Source of the DNA: Agelaius tricolor
Lineage: Eukaryota > Chordata > Aves > Passeriformes > Icteridae
Length of the DNA: 64,000 nucleotides
Direction: 5' to 3'
NCBI GenBank assembly: GCA_023055355.1
Contig: JALJCS010000018.1
Coordinates: 1,426,001 to 1,490,000 of the forward strand
The notes below the pieces were generated by a model, which was not told the origin of the DNA, ran no database searches, and saw only the letters and a list, made by a program, of their open reading frames with translations. The position numbers and the translations under genes are program-made. Shown here piece by piece: positions 34,719-47,439 of the stretch. Each line of letters opens with the position of its first letter. The stretch's first letter is position 1.

Positions 34719-37700
34719 GGAGATGTTGGCACCTGGCTGGTGATCCAGGTGGTGGTGACCAGCTGCAAGTTATCAGGGGCTGTTTCCTTCAGATGGGAAG
34801 TGTCCTCTACCCCTGGACAATACGGGTGGCAGGACCAGTTCCTGCTTGCTACAAGACAAGGGGTGGCTCCAGCTCCTCTGGCCAGGGCTGTAGGGGGAAA
34901 GGCTGTGGCTGCAGAGCATTGCCATGGTTACAGGCATTTTCCTCATCATTCCTGAGGTTTTTAACCACTGCTCAGTGCAACACACCACAAAGCAGCTGAG
35001 TGCAAGGCTTTCAGGACTTCAAAGCCCTCCTAATGCTCATGTTCTCCAGAGCAGGGAGAATGAAGTCTGTCCCCCAGGAGGTAGCAGGGAGAAGGGGTGG
35101 CTGTTCTCTCATTCCAGATAAAATCACACAAATGAAGGTACTTAATTGGGCTCCAAACCATCCCTCCACCTCATTGTCTCCATGCTCCTGCCTGTCCATG
35201 AGCACTGGGCACCAGTGGAACTCAGTGAGGGAGAAAGACTCTACAGAGCTGTAATGATTCAATTCTGTTCTAAAGCCATGGAAAATTCTTCCAATCCCCA
35301 TCCAGAAGCCATGTGACACTTGATGTCTTTACATTCTCTGGTGTCTGATTTTTGCTTTCCCTTTCCTCTCCTCTTGCTGCTCCTCCTGTCATGTGTGACT
35401 GCAGGTTGTGGTGTGTTCTTTCACCAGAGAGGGACCCGCAGTGCCCACACCTCATGCCAGGCCCTTGGCAAGCAGCAGCTCTGCCAAAACACAGAGAGAG
35501 AAAAACAAAAGCAAGTTTAAGCAGACAGTCCTCCTCTGGAGGAACTCCCACAGGTTCCCTCCTAAAAAGCTGTTAATTCTCCAAAGCACCCCTTCAACAC
35601 AGCATCTGTGGGTCTACAAAACCTGTCCCCTCCTCCTGGTCTGCCAGGAGAAGCCTTTACTTAAGGAACTACCCACCCCACCTAACTGGGGATAATTAAC
35701 ACCCATGCATGAAAGCAACAGTTGGGACACCTCAGGCTTGTCATGATTTGGGTTTGACCATGTCCCTGAGTGAACTGGCTCTGCTTTGGGGCACTGGCAT
35801 GCTGCTTTCAGGCACTACTTGCTCCTTGTTCCTCATCCCCCTGTCCAGATCTCATGACTCTCAGGCATTGTGCAAGCAGTGGGTGATGGGGCCCAGCACG
35901 TTCTGCTTCAGCACGACAAATGAGGTTATTTTTTTTCCCCAGCATTTCAGCTATAAATAATTGAGCATTTTAAAACTCCATTTCTGCCACGAAACTCTGG
36001 AGGAAAGGGTTCAGATGTGGTATACAGATATATTTTTAAGCAGTGAGAGATTGATTTGTGCTGCTCCTGCCTGGCTGACACCTGCATTCGGTCACCTCGG
36101 AAAGGCTCAGCCTGCTCCTGCAAAGAGGAAAAATTGCTGGTTCCTGAGCAGCCCTGCTGCAATACCTGTGCATGGGGAGACAGAGGTGTTCCAGCCCTGC
36201 CAGTGGCACATGGGAGATGCTGCTCTGGAGCAGCTGCAGGATTGTCTGCCCAGGGCATCCCACAGCAGAGGAAATGGCCAGGGTGGCCACAGCTGGGGTG
36301 GGGAGGGAGCTCTCTGCAGGGCCCTGTCCATGGGAATGGGCTCAGGTGCCCCAGGAACGGGCCCACATCCCCGTGGTGGGCACAGAGCAGCCCCCACCCA
36401 CAATCCAGGGTTTTTCTGTGTATTACGTGGCTGGTTTCCAGGGAGGAATAACAGCTCAGAGCCTCAAGGCCTTTTAACTGGCTCTTCCTGTTATTGCTTT
36501 CTGAAAATAACAATAGTGGGAGGTTTATGTTCCTTCTCCTTTTTTCTTAATTCCATCCTTTCAGTGATGTTACAATTGCTTAAGTGGAGCTTTCCCTGAT
36601 GCGATGTCAGAGTAAACTGTGTGGCAGAATTACAGCCAGCTGAATTAGCACTGTGTTTTGTGCTGCTCTCGAGCGTGGGCAACAATTATTAATTTTCCAG
36701 TGCCTGCGTGGGTAGAGTGAAATCCTTCCACCAGCTCCCAATTCTTCAGTTCTCTCCATGCTCTGGATAGCACCAAGACCTGTCCAAGGTGCAGCATGAG
36801 CAGTTGGGGATGACTTGAAGTGCCTGACATAGTGCCTGCAGTGCCCTACCCACAGCAATGTGATCTATGGGTACTGCCAACAAGCTGGAGAGCAGAAATA
36901 GGCTAAAATTGCCTATACATTCCCAGAAAGATCCAGAAATACCTTCCTTCTTTTTATCTAATGTAGCCATATACACAAGATGAGTGAGAGCCTTATTTCT
37001 GGGAAGCCAAGTCTCTCTATTCTGCCCACACCTTAAAACCATGTAAATAAGCTAAGGCAGCTCCTTGTCCCCAAACTAGAATTTCCTTGAATTTGCTTAA
37101 ACCATTGGACAGAGTGGGTTAAGCAGAGAAAGGACAGGAGAAGACACATTTATATTCTTGAAAGAGAAGGCCAGGGCAAGGCTACTGCTCTCCTCATTGT
37201 CACCCACAGGCAGGCTGGATGCATCCTGAGGAAAGGTGAGTGGAGTTTCACACTTCTGCCTCTGTGTCAAGTGTGCAGAAATAAATCCTCTGGAGACCTG
37301 AGGGTGATTGCTCAGAGGCCTGGGAAAGCCCCAGACACACCGTGTAAGAGACATCACTGAACCCAGCAGGATACTTCATAAGTCAGAGTTCTCTCTTCCT
37401 CCTTCACATAAGAAAGAGCAGAGATCAGCAGAAAAAAGTTGCTGGGCATGATGTTCCTGCTCTTGCTACAGTACCACAGGAGGTGGGATTTTATCCTGGT
37501 TAAAAGGGATCCTGGTGAAAGGATTTATTCACATCTTGTTAGAAAATGCTGCCCATCCTTCCCCTGCCCCAGGGTACAGACACACAGAGTGGCCACTTCT
37601 CCATGTGGACAAGCTCAAAGATGGGGAGGAAAAGTGGTTTTTCCTTGATGACTTTCCTCCCAGTAATCTCAGCTGCTATTTGTAAGGGCAGCAGATACCA

Positions 37701-40700
37701 CAGCCTCAGACAAAAGTCTGCTTTTCAAGCAATGATGTCCCTTTTTATAATAAAGGCTGCCAACTCCCAGAAGTGATAGCTCACAAACAATCAGGGAGAG
37801 GACAACGGGAATGCTCTTTGAGGTGCTGTGCAGAATAGATCATCCACTGTACAGCAACAAATCAAATTTAGGGAGAAAGAATTTGGAAACAAATTACCAG
37901 CAAGATATTTCAAGCTGACAGCAATTTGGAGTAACTTAGGCCTGTCTGGTAAGAACTGTATTCCTTTTATTTCCCTATCAATAGCAGCTATGTTATAAGA
38001 TTGGTTTCTCGTTGATAATTCTGTCTGGAACAGAAACTCCTGAGTACACTTAAGTTGATAACTCTCTTTTTGATCACATTTCAGTAGCAATGCTTTTCAC
38101 CTTGACGACAGCATTTCTCCCTTTGGATGAAGTTTCCATGCCTAAAAAGCCACGTGGCTGTGGGATTTCCAGGCTCAGGGAGCTCTGGTGCTCTGCAGAC
38201 AGTGTTTGGACTTGGGGCTGGGAATGGCAGGAAGATGAGCTTGGGGCAGGAGCTGCAGGGATTGGAGCAGTCATCTGCTCTGCCTCAGTTTCCCTGATCC
38301 TACAACAGTATAGAAACTGCTTGTAGGTGTTTGTCTTTATGGGAGAGGGATAATTAATATCTGCCACTGACACCTCCTCGTAGATGCCAAAACAAAAAGG
38401 ATTACAGCTGTTTCTCCACAGAGCTTTGTGTGCCTGGAGGAGCAGCGAGGAGCTCTGCATGGCATGTGGGAGTTCAGGTGTTCCCACAGGGAAGGGAACA
38501 CCAGGAACGGTGCAGCCACAGGCTCTGTGTGCCCCCACTGCCCTGCGCTCACCTGGCAAAGGGGGCGGGTGCAGCTCAGGTGCCAAGGGGCACGCCGGGG
38601 TGGAGGGGCAGTGGGGACTGATCCCACCCTGCACACAGACAATGTGTTTGTCCGGCGCTGGGGACTCATCCCGTGCTGACAGCGGTGCTCAATGTGTTAA
38701 TTACGGAGGGAGGTCATTAATGTCCATCAGCAGGCGGGGAGGGGACAGGACTCGAAGGGAGGAATGTGTTGGGGGTAGACTGGAATGCAGCAGTGCTGAC
38801 ATGCCCAGAGCAGCAGAGACATAAAAAGAGTGCACTAGCCTGTAATTTCCCTGCAATTTCTCCTCGGGAAGTAATGAAAGTTTACGACTAGTCGTGGCAA
38901 TGCCCGTGTCTCTCTTCCAGAAAGAGGTAGATAAAAATAGTTTAGAATCACACTGAGAAAAAGAGAAATTTGACGTTCCTTTGAAAACTCTTTGTGGTCA
39001 AGTGCTCCCAGCCCATTTTGGCCAAGTACTTAGTAAGAGGGATGCCAGCTGTGGCTGACAGTCCTTTCGGTTGCCCTCATGCAAGCCAGGCCCTGCTTAT
39101 CTGCTGAGCAGAGTGATTTGACTTGTTTAATCTATAGAAATAAAAATTCAGGGATTTGTGCTGGTTCAGCAAAGCCCTGGCTCCCCTCGGGGGCTGTGTC
39201 AGCCTTGGGACAGGAGGGCTCTTTCCTCCTGGTTTTCTCCATTGCCCCACTTGCTCCTTGGGGCTGGTTTTGACCTTGCTGAAGCCTCACACGATCCTGC
39301 TGAGCTTTCAGGGAATATGCAAGGGTTTGGCGTTCCGGATGCAGGGTAAGGTGCTGTCAGCATGGGATTTGTTTCCTCCACTGGCTTTTGCTTTCTGTCT
39401 AACATTTGGGAATAAATTATTAGGAGGCAGGAAAGTCTCAATCCAATGATGGTATAAATTTGTAGCTTAGGTTGTGACCTTTTAACACCCCAAATTAAAA
39501 TCACCCAGTACTTGTTCTGCACTGCATACCCCCTGGATTACAAAAGCAATTGACAATGTTATTTACTCAAGCAGTGCCTTAGAAACTAAAATCTTTTTGT
39601 CTGTTCTCCGCAGATATGAAATACTTAGTGATGTAACAGAGGCTGCATTTAAAATGAAGAACCTTTTCCCCCTGTGCCCTTGGCTAAGCTCTCACAGTCC
39701 CACCTCTACAGGAACTACATTTCAATGGTGCTGTACACTCCTTAGTCTTTACAGCATTTTCGGATCTTTCCAGATGGAAAGTGCCATAGAAATGTAAAAT
39801 CTTATTAATTAAAGGCTGAAATAGATGCAGTGTGTGGAGGTCAGTGACTCATGCAGGAGGATTCTCAGGCTTCTGCTATGCATTGCCTCGGGGTGCTTTT
39901 TTGAATGCTCCCTTCTCCGGGGCTATGACAGTTTATTACACAAAGGCTGTGTGAACCTGGAGGTGAATGCAAACTATTCGGGCTAGGAACAGCAACCAGT
40001 GAACCCAGTTCATGCTGAGCCTTTTGAGATGGCATAATTTCCCCTCATTACAGTTTCTGTCTATTTATTTCAGGCAGCACAGGCATGTGCTGTAGTGTGC
40101 AGGGGGATGCTGCTCCGTGCCGCAGCCCCTCTGCTCCTGGCCATGCTGGCACTATAGATGACTTCTCTTTCTGGAGGGCCCAGGAGCATTTGATAGTACA
40201 GGAAAACAGTGTTTCACTTAGGATCCAGTGGCTTCTTAATTAGGAACCAGGGCATGTTTCTAGCAGACAGTTTTCCTTGGAGAGGGTGGCAGTGATGGGA
40301 GCACAGCCCCGGCACCAGGAGCACCGTGGTGGCTGTGCTGTAGCTCCCAGAGAACCAGTGCTGACCCCAGAGGCACTGCAGCATCAGCTGGGTCTGATCC
40401 CTGCGCTGCCAGTGGTGCCAGGGAGCCCCAGTGTAGCTGCAGGTGTGCTGGGAAATCCCTTCTCCTCCTGACTGACGCTTATTTCACCAAGGTGAGTGTT
40501 GTATTTGCAGCTGAGGCTGTGTACCTGCAGTGCCCCCAGAAGCACCACCTACCAGCATTTCCAGAGTCCATTGCATTGCCCCAGGAGACTGGAATTTGAT
40601 TTCTGGCTGTACACATGCTCATTCCTAACTGAATATTGCGAGACAATCTTTGTTCTTTATGTGTCTGAACCCTGAAAAGGAATGGTGATGCCTCCCAGCT

Positions 40701-41475
40701 GCATGGAACGCTGAGATGAGCACTGGAGAGCCCCCAGGAGCTGGTGCCAGACCCACATTCTGTCACTTTGCTACATTGCTGACTTCATCAGAGCCCCCCA
40801 GTCTTCAAGGGAGGCTGCATTTTGGGGTGACCCCTACAGCAAAGCTCATGGGCTGAGAGTCCCTGCCCTGCTCCTGCCCCTCGCTGGCAGCACAGGGACA
40901 GGAGGTGACAGGGCTGTGCCCGGTGACTGCTGCTGGCAGTCACACAGCTGGTGGCACAGCACGGCTGCCCTGGAGCTGTCCCCACCGCCCAGCATGACAT
41001 CAGCCTGCAGAGCCTCAACCAGCTGCTAGTTGAACCTGGAGATTCCTTTAGAGTATTTGGAGTTTTTCCTCTCTCTCTTGGTTCCTGCTGCCCATTCAGC
41101 CCCTTCAGCAGGACTTTCAGCTTGCCATTACAACACTCTATCTTTTCTTTATTCTTTTTTATTCCTTTCCTTCTCTCATCCCTCTCAATCCCCTCACCAC
41201 CTCCTGCCCCAGCAGTCCTGTCTTTGAAACTGACGTGAGAGGTGCAATGCTTACTTCTCTCAAATAACAAAACCACTTAAAAAATTCCCTCAAAACAAAA
41301 CACAAAACCACAGAGACCAAACAAACATTTTCAAACGGAGCACAAATGGATGCATGGAACAACACTTCCCTTCAGCAACGTTGTTACAGAAATAGAAAAT
41401 CCAGTTCCAGGTGAGGCACATTATTTAGACCCCGTGTTCACTGGGACTGGCAGACAGTGGAGCTCCAGCAGGTGC
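34719..41475. other. Intergenic sequence, no gene seen
   Basis: Unique DNA, less GC-rich than the left part. A possible ancient SINE-like tail lies at 39740-39815. 38820-39010 is AT-rich and contains the palindrome ACGACTAGTCGT (38884-38895). No coding exon or RNA gene was recognised. Confidence 0.5.
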
Positions 41476-41690
41476 TATATAAACAAGCCCCTTCCTACAC
41501 AACACCCAGCCCAGGATTTAGAGGAAAATGCAGCTCCCCTGCGGTGGCTACACCCACACGGCATCTCCAGGTGGCCCTGGCAGGGATTGCCCTTGTGCAC
41601 ACAGCCGAGGAGCAGGGCCAGGCTGCCCGGAGTGCGCAGCCGCCGGCCCCGCTCTGCTCCGCTGCACCTTGGCTCGTCCTGCCCGGGTGA
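41476..41690 (+). promoter_or_regulatory. Candidate TATA-type upstream promoter and alternative first exon
   Basis: TATATAAA at 41476-41483 is followed about 30 bp later by a pyrimidine/CA start context (CTTCCTACAC), then a CpG-rich stretch and a donor-like CCCGG|GTGAGC near 41688. This is a credible core promoter plus first exon about 2.3 kb upstream of the CTNNA1 CpG island, on the same strand. Alternative 5' exons are common in such genes, but no transcript evidence is available. An open frame from 41528 (153 codons) crosses the donor and has no recognisable domain. Confidence 0.3.
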
Positions 41691-43599
41691 GCCCGGAGCT
41701 TTTATTGACTCCACACAAACAACCTCCCCCGGTATCGCTGCGGCCACCTCGCCTCTCCCCGTCCTCTCCCATGGCTCACCCTGCGTTTTCACCCAGTGAA
41801 AAAGGACAAGAAAAACATTTTAAAAACCACCGGGAAAATGGGATTACAAAACCACAAACACTGTTACAGGAAGATTTGAGGTCAAGCAGCAGGCTTGTAA
41901 CTCATTTCAGAAAATGCATTAGATTTCAAGCTGCCAATGACATGGACTGGATGGGAGGTGTGAGCTACTGTTGCTGGGTGCCTGTCTGAACACCCCCTGC
42001 ATTTTAGTCTTGTTGACAGAGCCCAGTGCTGTGATTCAGAGAGAGCTGCTAATTAAGAGACAAAGTCCAATCTCAAGCTAGCTGGCTCTATTTTTACATA
42101 ATTTTATGTTTTGTTTGCTGAGCCTTTTAACTCGCTCCATGAACCAACAGAGCTGGCAGCTGATCTCCTACTTTTCCCTTGACTTTTCAGTGGTGCAGTG
42201 CAGAACATGTGATTCTCTACAACTCCAGGCCTTCTACTTTTGAATCTGTAGGTTTAAAAAGGAATTTTCTTTTTAATCTGACATTTTGTCCTGAAAGGAT
42301 GTGAGGCACATAGAACTGCCAAATGTGGAAGACACCACAGGAGGCCAAGACATGATATTAAAACGAGTAATGAAAGAAAGCAAGCTATTGAAGTGTAAAC
42401 TCCATTTTTACTGAGAGTATGCTACAGACAGAAATGAGTAGTTTGGATCCCTGGTGCAATTGACACCAAATATTAGTGGTTTGGTATAAGCAGGAAATAC
42501 AATAAAGTTTAAAAAAAATCTGTTTTCCATGTCTTTCCATAGGAGAGTCAGTTTCATAATTACAGATCTCACATTCTTTAGACTAATTTCACTCACTGAC
42601 AAGGCTGGGCTCTTGATCCCTATTTTCTTCCTGGATTATACAACAACAGTACTCTACTTCCTTGTCTTGGATCCCTTTCTTATATTAAACCTGCAGGAAG
42701 GAAAAATGCAATCTAATTCCCTGCAGGACACAGTGTTCCTGCAGGAAAGGGTTGTAGGAATACGGCAAAGATGGGAAACACAGCTCTGCAAATCCCATTG
42801 AACCAGGATCTGGTTCAGGATCTGGAGGAAAGTCATAGTTCTGACCATGGTGTGGTCACCTGTGCTGTGACACTGACCTTGGACCAGCCCCTCACTTGGT
42901 TACATACCTTGAATGAATCTTCCTTGTAGCTTACTCAATCTATTTTTTTGCTTACTAACAAAGGATGGAGTGTGTAGATTCAGGTATCTCAGAACTGCTG
43001 GCAAATGAGTCATGAAATGCATTCAATTTATTCAGTTGTCTTTACAATCCAGTACAGGTCTAAGTTCTGTGGAGAGATTTGTATTAAAAACCATCTCAAA
43101 ACACACCACAGAAAGTCCCATAGTAATTTGTTACAGGATAAAAAATCACTCTCTTTCACAACAGGCTCACTGAGACTTTTCAAAGAAAACTTTGAAACTA
43201 ATTACTGCATAAAGACAAGTCTCTCCACCTGCACACCTGCCTCTGAAGGTGAAGGTTGGGTCCCCAAATCCTTCCTCTCTTCTTAGAGGGGTTCCTGTGG
43301 CCCTGCTTGTACCCCAGGATTTCCTCTCACCTGTAGTCTTGTTATTAGAGAGATTTGGATGAAAAAAAGGCTTTTCCTAAAAGCAGCAGCTCTCAGAGGG
43401 TGAAAATATCTGGATTTTCAAAACAAAACACCAATTCACAAACCCAGGGGGAACCCAGTTATAACTTTTCCTCCGCTTCCTTCAAACCCTTGCATCCATC
43501 ACCTCCCCTCTCTCCAAAGACCCTCGGTATGCTGTGCTTAGGAGGACAAAGACAGATTTTAAGGTCGAATTTGTTGATTCTACCTCAAAAGCGGCATCC
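41691..43599. other. Sequence upstream of the CpG island, no gene seen
   Basis: AT-rich unique DNA between the candidate TATA promoter and the CpG island. Nothing was recognised. Confidence 0.5.
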
Positions 43600-44480
43600 T
43601 AAGAGCCCGGGATGGGGGCGGCCGGTGGAGGGCTGTGAAGGGAGGCTGCCCATGAAGCGAGGGGCCGAGGGGGACAGGGAGCTGTGCCAGGCTCCTCTGC
43701 GGGGCGTGGGCGGTTTCAGGGTGCCCTGCCCGGGCTGAGGGGACCCCCCGGCCCTGGCCGGGGTGCGGGGTTCCCACCGTGCCCGGTCCCGTCCCCGCCG
43801 TCCCTCACCTGCGGGCGGGCGGCGCCGGCAGGGCGCGGGGGCGGCGCGGCGGGCGGTGCCGGGAAGAGCGGCCGGGCCGGGCGGGGAGGCGCCGGAAGAG
43901 CCCATTTCCTCCGCGGGACGGGACAAAGCGGCGGGGCCGAGCGCAGCCAGGGCGGCCGCCACCATCCCAGCCCAGCTCCGTCCCGGTAAAGTTGTGGCTC
44001 TCGCACTTGGAAACTTTTGGGCGCCGGGCCGGGCTGTGGGGCCGGGGCGGGGGGCGGAGGATGGGAGCGAAGCGGGCCGCGCCGCGCCGCGCGTGGGGAG
44101 GGAGCCGGGCCCGGCTGGGGAGGCTGCGCTGCCCCGAGCGGTGGGGCCCGCGTGGGAGTGGGGCAGGCCCGCGGTGTTCGGGGCCGCTGAGCGCGTTCTG
44201 CCGGGGGAGCAGCGCGGCCGGGCCGCTCCCGGCGAAGTTTCGGTGCGGCGGGGCGGTGTCCAGGCCCCTCCCCGTGCGGCCGGGGCCGCCCCGGCGCCGC
44301 TCCCCGGCTGCGGGCAGGGCCGGGCACGGCCGGGAGCGCCCTGGGAACCCCCTGGGAGTGCTCCGTGCCTTTCGGAACCGCGGTTCTGTCCGGGCGGCGC
44401 AGCCGGAGCCAGCCCTCCTTCAGCCCCGGCCGTGCTGCTGATCCCATACATGGACAGCCGGGAACACCCCGCGGCCCCGC
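43600..44480 (+). promoter_or_regulatory. CTNNA1: CpG island, probable CTNNA1 promoter
   Basis: This is the only strong CpG island not made of tandem repeats: about 880 bp of very high GC and CpG density, flanked by AT-rich DNA. It lacks a TATA box. It has a GC box GGGCGGGG at 43879-43886, an ETS-type CCGGAAGAG at 43892-43900, and further GC boxes at 44044-44058. It lies about 16.6 kb upstream of the ATG exon, on the expected side. Large open frames on both strands within it (up to 302 codons) are GC artefacts. The exact start site cannot be read from sequence alone. Confidence 0.8.
43901..43985 (+). other. CTNNA1: Candidate non-coding exon 1 of CTNNA1 (3' boundary proposed)
   Basis: The best donor in the island is CCCG|GTAAAG, with GT at 43986-43987, just after the GC and ETS boxes. 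The 5' boundary is arbitrary. If this donor is used, exon 1 ends in G and provides the -3 base of the start context, because exon 2 supplies only AA before ATG; a purine at -3 fits a good Kozak site. Another donor or first exon is possible. Confidence 0.4.
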
Positions 44481-45236
44481 CTGGCTCCGCCACGTTTTCT
44501 TACACCCACCGCTAATCCCCTCCTGTGCTGGAAGGCGAGAGCCTCTCCTTCGCTGACAGAAAGTTTCGTGCTACTTTTCCCAAACAGAAAGTAGGGAGAG
44601 CGCATCCGCTCCTGGGTTCCGTGCGGCCCCTGTGTCTGCTGCCTGTGGCCCTGGGGTCCCTGGGCAGCGTGGGTCACCCGCCTGTTATTCATTGCTCCTA
44701 CCAGATCAAAACGCCTGAAATCTTTCAGGCGGAAAGTTTGCAGAAATATGTGTGTTCCAGTTACGTTTAGTGAAGAATCAGATGCTCCCTGCCTGTGTGC
44801 CCTTGGCTGGCCAGCCGTGCCCAGGAGGTGTCTTCTGGCGAGGGTCATCGATCGCCCTCGCCCCGCTGGGCTGCGGGCCCTGTGAGCGCGGCCTCAGCCC
44901 GGCTTTCGGAGCTGTGACCCCAGGCGTGTCTGGACTATCTGTATTGAACTAGTTTGGGAGCTCTTTGCTGCCTCTCCCCCTTTGTTTGGCTTTGTCTATT
45001 GTTTGTTTTTTTTTTTTTTTTTTTGATGGGAATTGTCCAGAAGGTATTTTCTGGGTGCTTCGGTCACTTGTGCCCTGGTTACTGGTTTCCTGTGTTTTTC
45101 CTGCACTGGGACTGGGGAGGTGGGAGAGGCTGCACTCCTCAGTCCTGATGGCTACACCAGGCTCTGGGGTTGTGTATTTCAGTTCCTGGGTTGGTTTGTC
45201 GGTAGGATTGTGTTGATGAAGGTGAAAGCCCAGCTC

Positions 45237-45310
45237 ATTTTACGCTAGGTGCAGCCTTTGCTCTGTCTCGGGGCACCAAGGCCACATTAAGTGTTTTGTT
45301 GTACGTATTT
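45237..45310. repeat. 74-bp dispersed direct repeat, copy 1
   Basis: Matches 46736-46809 in the same orientation over 74 bp with four mismatches. Core words are CTAGGTGCAGCCTTTGCTCT and AAGGCCACATTAAGTGTTTT. This copy keeps CpG at three of the four differing sites. Confidence 0.95.
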
Positions 45311-46219
45311 CACCCTTCTGAATCGAAACATGTTGTTTAAAAGGACATACTTTGATGTTGAGTCACTGTTCATCATTTTCAAAGAAGCAGTTTCTAAAAC
45401 ATCAGGAAATGTTTTGACTTTTCTCAGCAGAAACAGACAAAGTTTGGTAGGTTTTGTTTTTAGAAAGGCTTTGCCCTAACCTTTTCCATAACAAACAATG
45501 TGCCTTCATTCTTTTCGGTTTTTTTCAGCCAGCTCTAATAATAGGCCTCTGCATCGGAGATTTAAAGTTTATACAAGGTGGCCGGGGGGAGCGCAGTGGG
45601 CAGAGATTAGAAATCCTGTGCTCAAATCGATGCTTTAAAATACAAATGTAAATACTTTCCTCACAATTGATTTTCAGGGTTTGAAACATCAGCATTTCTG
45701 TGCTGATATGTGTAAGGACAGACATTAATGTGCAGCTTCTTCGTAGGGCTTCTGTTGGTCTGATAAATTTAACTGGAAGATGTAATAGAAGAGTAATTTG
45801 TGGTTCTTTCAGCAGCATATCTTCTTTCTGCAGCTGTAAGATCCAGAAACTGATCTTGCAAAGGAATCCACATTAAGTAGAAATGTTTATGAGTTGGAAA
45901 TACACTTTCGTGAGACTTCAGGCCTACCTTGAATTTACATCTGCTGGTACTGTTTGATTTCTGTATGATCTTATGCAGAGAATTAGTTAAGATCGCAAAA
46001 ATACTCAGTGGCCAAACCAGCCTGCTGGTCATAGGTGGGTAGTGGGGCTGCTCTGGAGTGAGGGCCCTCATGGTGCTTCTGTTCACCACTTGCTGGGTTC
46101 TGATTTACTGGTGTCTCTCAGCTTTGCTGGACACCAAAGGCAACATGATGAATAAAAGAGGACTGAGTGTCACTTTGTTAGGACAGTACTTTATGAGACA
46201 GTCACTCAGTGTAATGATG

Positions 46220-46350
46220 AGTCACAGACTGGTTTGGGTTGAAAGAGACCTTAAAGCACTGGTTCCACTCTGCTGCCATGGGCAGGGACACCTTTCCTGC
46301 TCTGAGCCCTTCCACCCTGGCCTTGAATGCTTCCTGGGATGGGGCTTCCT
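46220..46350 (-). mobile_element. CR1 LINE 3' end fragment in intron 1
   Basis: The + strand reads GAGTCACAGACTGGTTTGGG, then TTGAAAGAGACCTTAAAG, CCATGGGCAGGGACACC and CACCCTGGCCTTGAATGCTT: the reverse complement of a CR1 3' end. Confidence 0.92.
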
Positions 46351-46735
46351 GCTGTTGTGCCTTAACTGACATCACTCAAAAGCCTGTGCTGCTCAACTTC
46401 AGTGCTGAAAGTATGACCTTGAGGAGTGGGATCTGTTACTGCTCTGGGAATTCACCCGAACTGTTCTCCAGCAAGTCTGGAATAGCTCCATTCAGTGGCT
46501 TTATAGCTCGTGTGTTGGTTAAACAGCATTGCAGCTTTAGAGAAAGTGCAGATGTTTGATAATTACTACTTTTAACTCCATACTATTTTAATCCAGCAAA
46601 TGAGATTTAAAATAGAGCTACCACAAAATGGTATGCTAGCACCCTGACTGGATGAGCTCTTCTGGAAAGACGAGCACTGAGAGTGGCCTGCTGTGTCACG
46701 AAGCAGAACTGGGTGCAGATGGATTTATGGAGGAA

Positions 46736-46809
46736 ATTTTATGCTAGGTGCAGCCTTTGCTCTGTCTCAGGGAACCAAGGCCACATTAAGTGTTTTGTTG
46801 TACTTATTT
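46736..46809. repeat. 74-bp dispersed direct repeat, copy 2
   Basis: Second copy of the segment at 45237-45310. The differences are ACG to ATG, TCG to TCA, C to A, and ACG to ACT. Two fit CpG deamination, suggesting copy 1 is nearer the ancestral state or that both derive from a CpG-containing repeat. The flanks are unrelated, so the homology ends abruptly. Confidence 0.95.
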
Positions 46810-47439
46810 GGTGAGGTGAAGGAGTCGCAGGAGGAATGAGGTCACTGCAACTGGAAGTGGGATTGTTCTCCTCCATTAACTGAGAGTCCTTATCTGCTAG
46901 TCAGGGTGAGAATGGGTGTAACTGTGATTTCTGGTGTGCAGAAGGTTAGTCCAGACTCTTCTGTTGGCAAATCTGATACTTGAATATGATTCATAATTCC
47001 TTGTGACTGATGGATTTAAAGAGCCAGCTACCTTTTCTCTCAATATGATTACATATTTTTGCTTGTTAATCCTAGATGTACTACAGAAAACATCTGTTAG
47101 TCCTTTAATATGTGTTTATAAATATCTCTGGTGGAATTAGAGGAGTAAACTTTTTTTTCTCCATGCTTTGTGAAGTTACAGAAATTATTCCATACACAGA
47201 TCTAAACTAACACAGTTTGTAAAGTGCAATTCTCCCCTAGTCTGAAGTTCCCTTCTGATACAATTTCTCTAATTTACAAGACAGCTACTTATTAATCAGT
47301 TAGACTCCCAAGAGCCTCTTCTGAAAGGTTTTAAATTCAGGGATCAATGCCTGTATCCTGGACTTATCTAAAGCTCTGTGGGCAGCAGATCAAGGGCAGG
47401 GATTCTCCACCTCCTCTCATACGAGACCCCACCTGCAGA

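Noticed and set aside
41528..41989. 153-codon frame after the candidate TATA promoter
   Set aside because: No domain, and a donor-like site interrupts it; if transcribed, the first exon is more likely non-coding.
1..43599. Exons of HSPA9, a common neighbour of CTNNA1 in vertebrates
   Set aside because: No HSP70-type motif appears in the open frames listed for this region; the neighbour must lie further left.
43585..44515. Large open frames (up to 302 codons) on both strands in the CpG island
   Set aside because: Extreme GC content removes stop codons; overlapping frames on both strands show Ala/Gly/Pro/Arg-rich composition typical of shadow frames.
45578..45640. tRNA-like boxes near GGTGGCCGGGGGG and GCTCAAATCGATG
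   Set aside because: The B box does not match GGTTCGAATCC and no acceptor stem pairs; too weak for a tRNA or tRNA-derived SINE.
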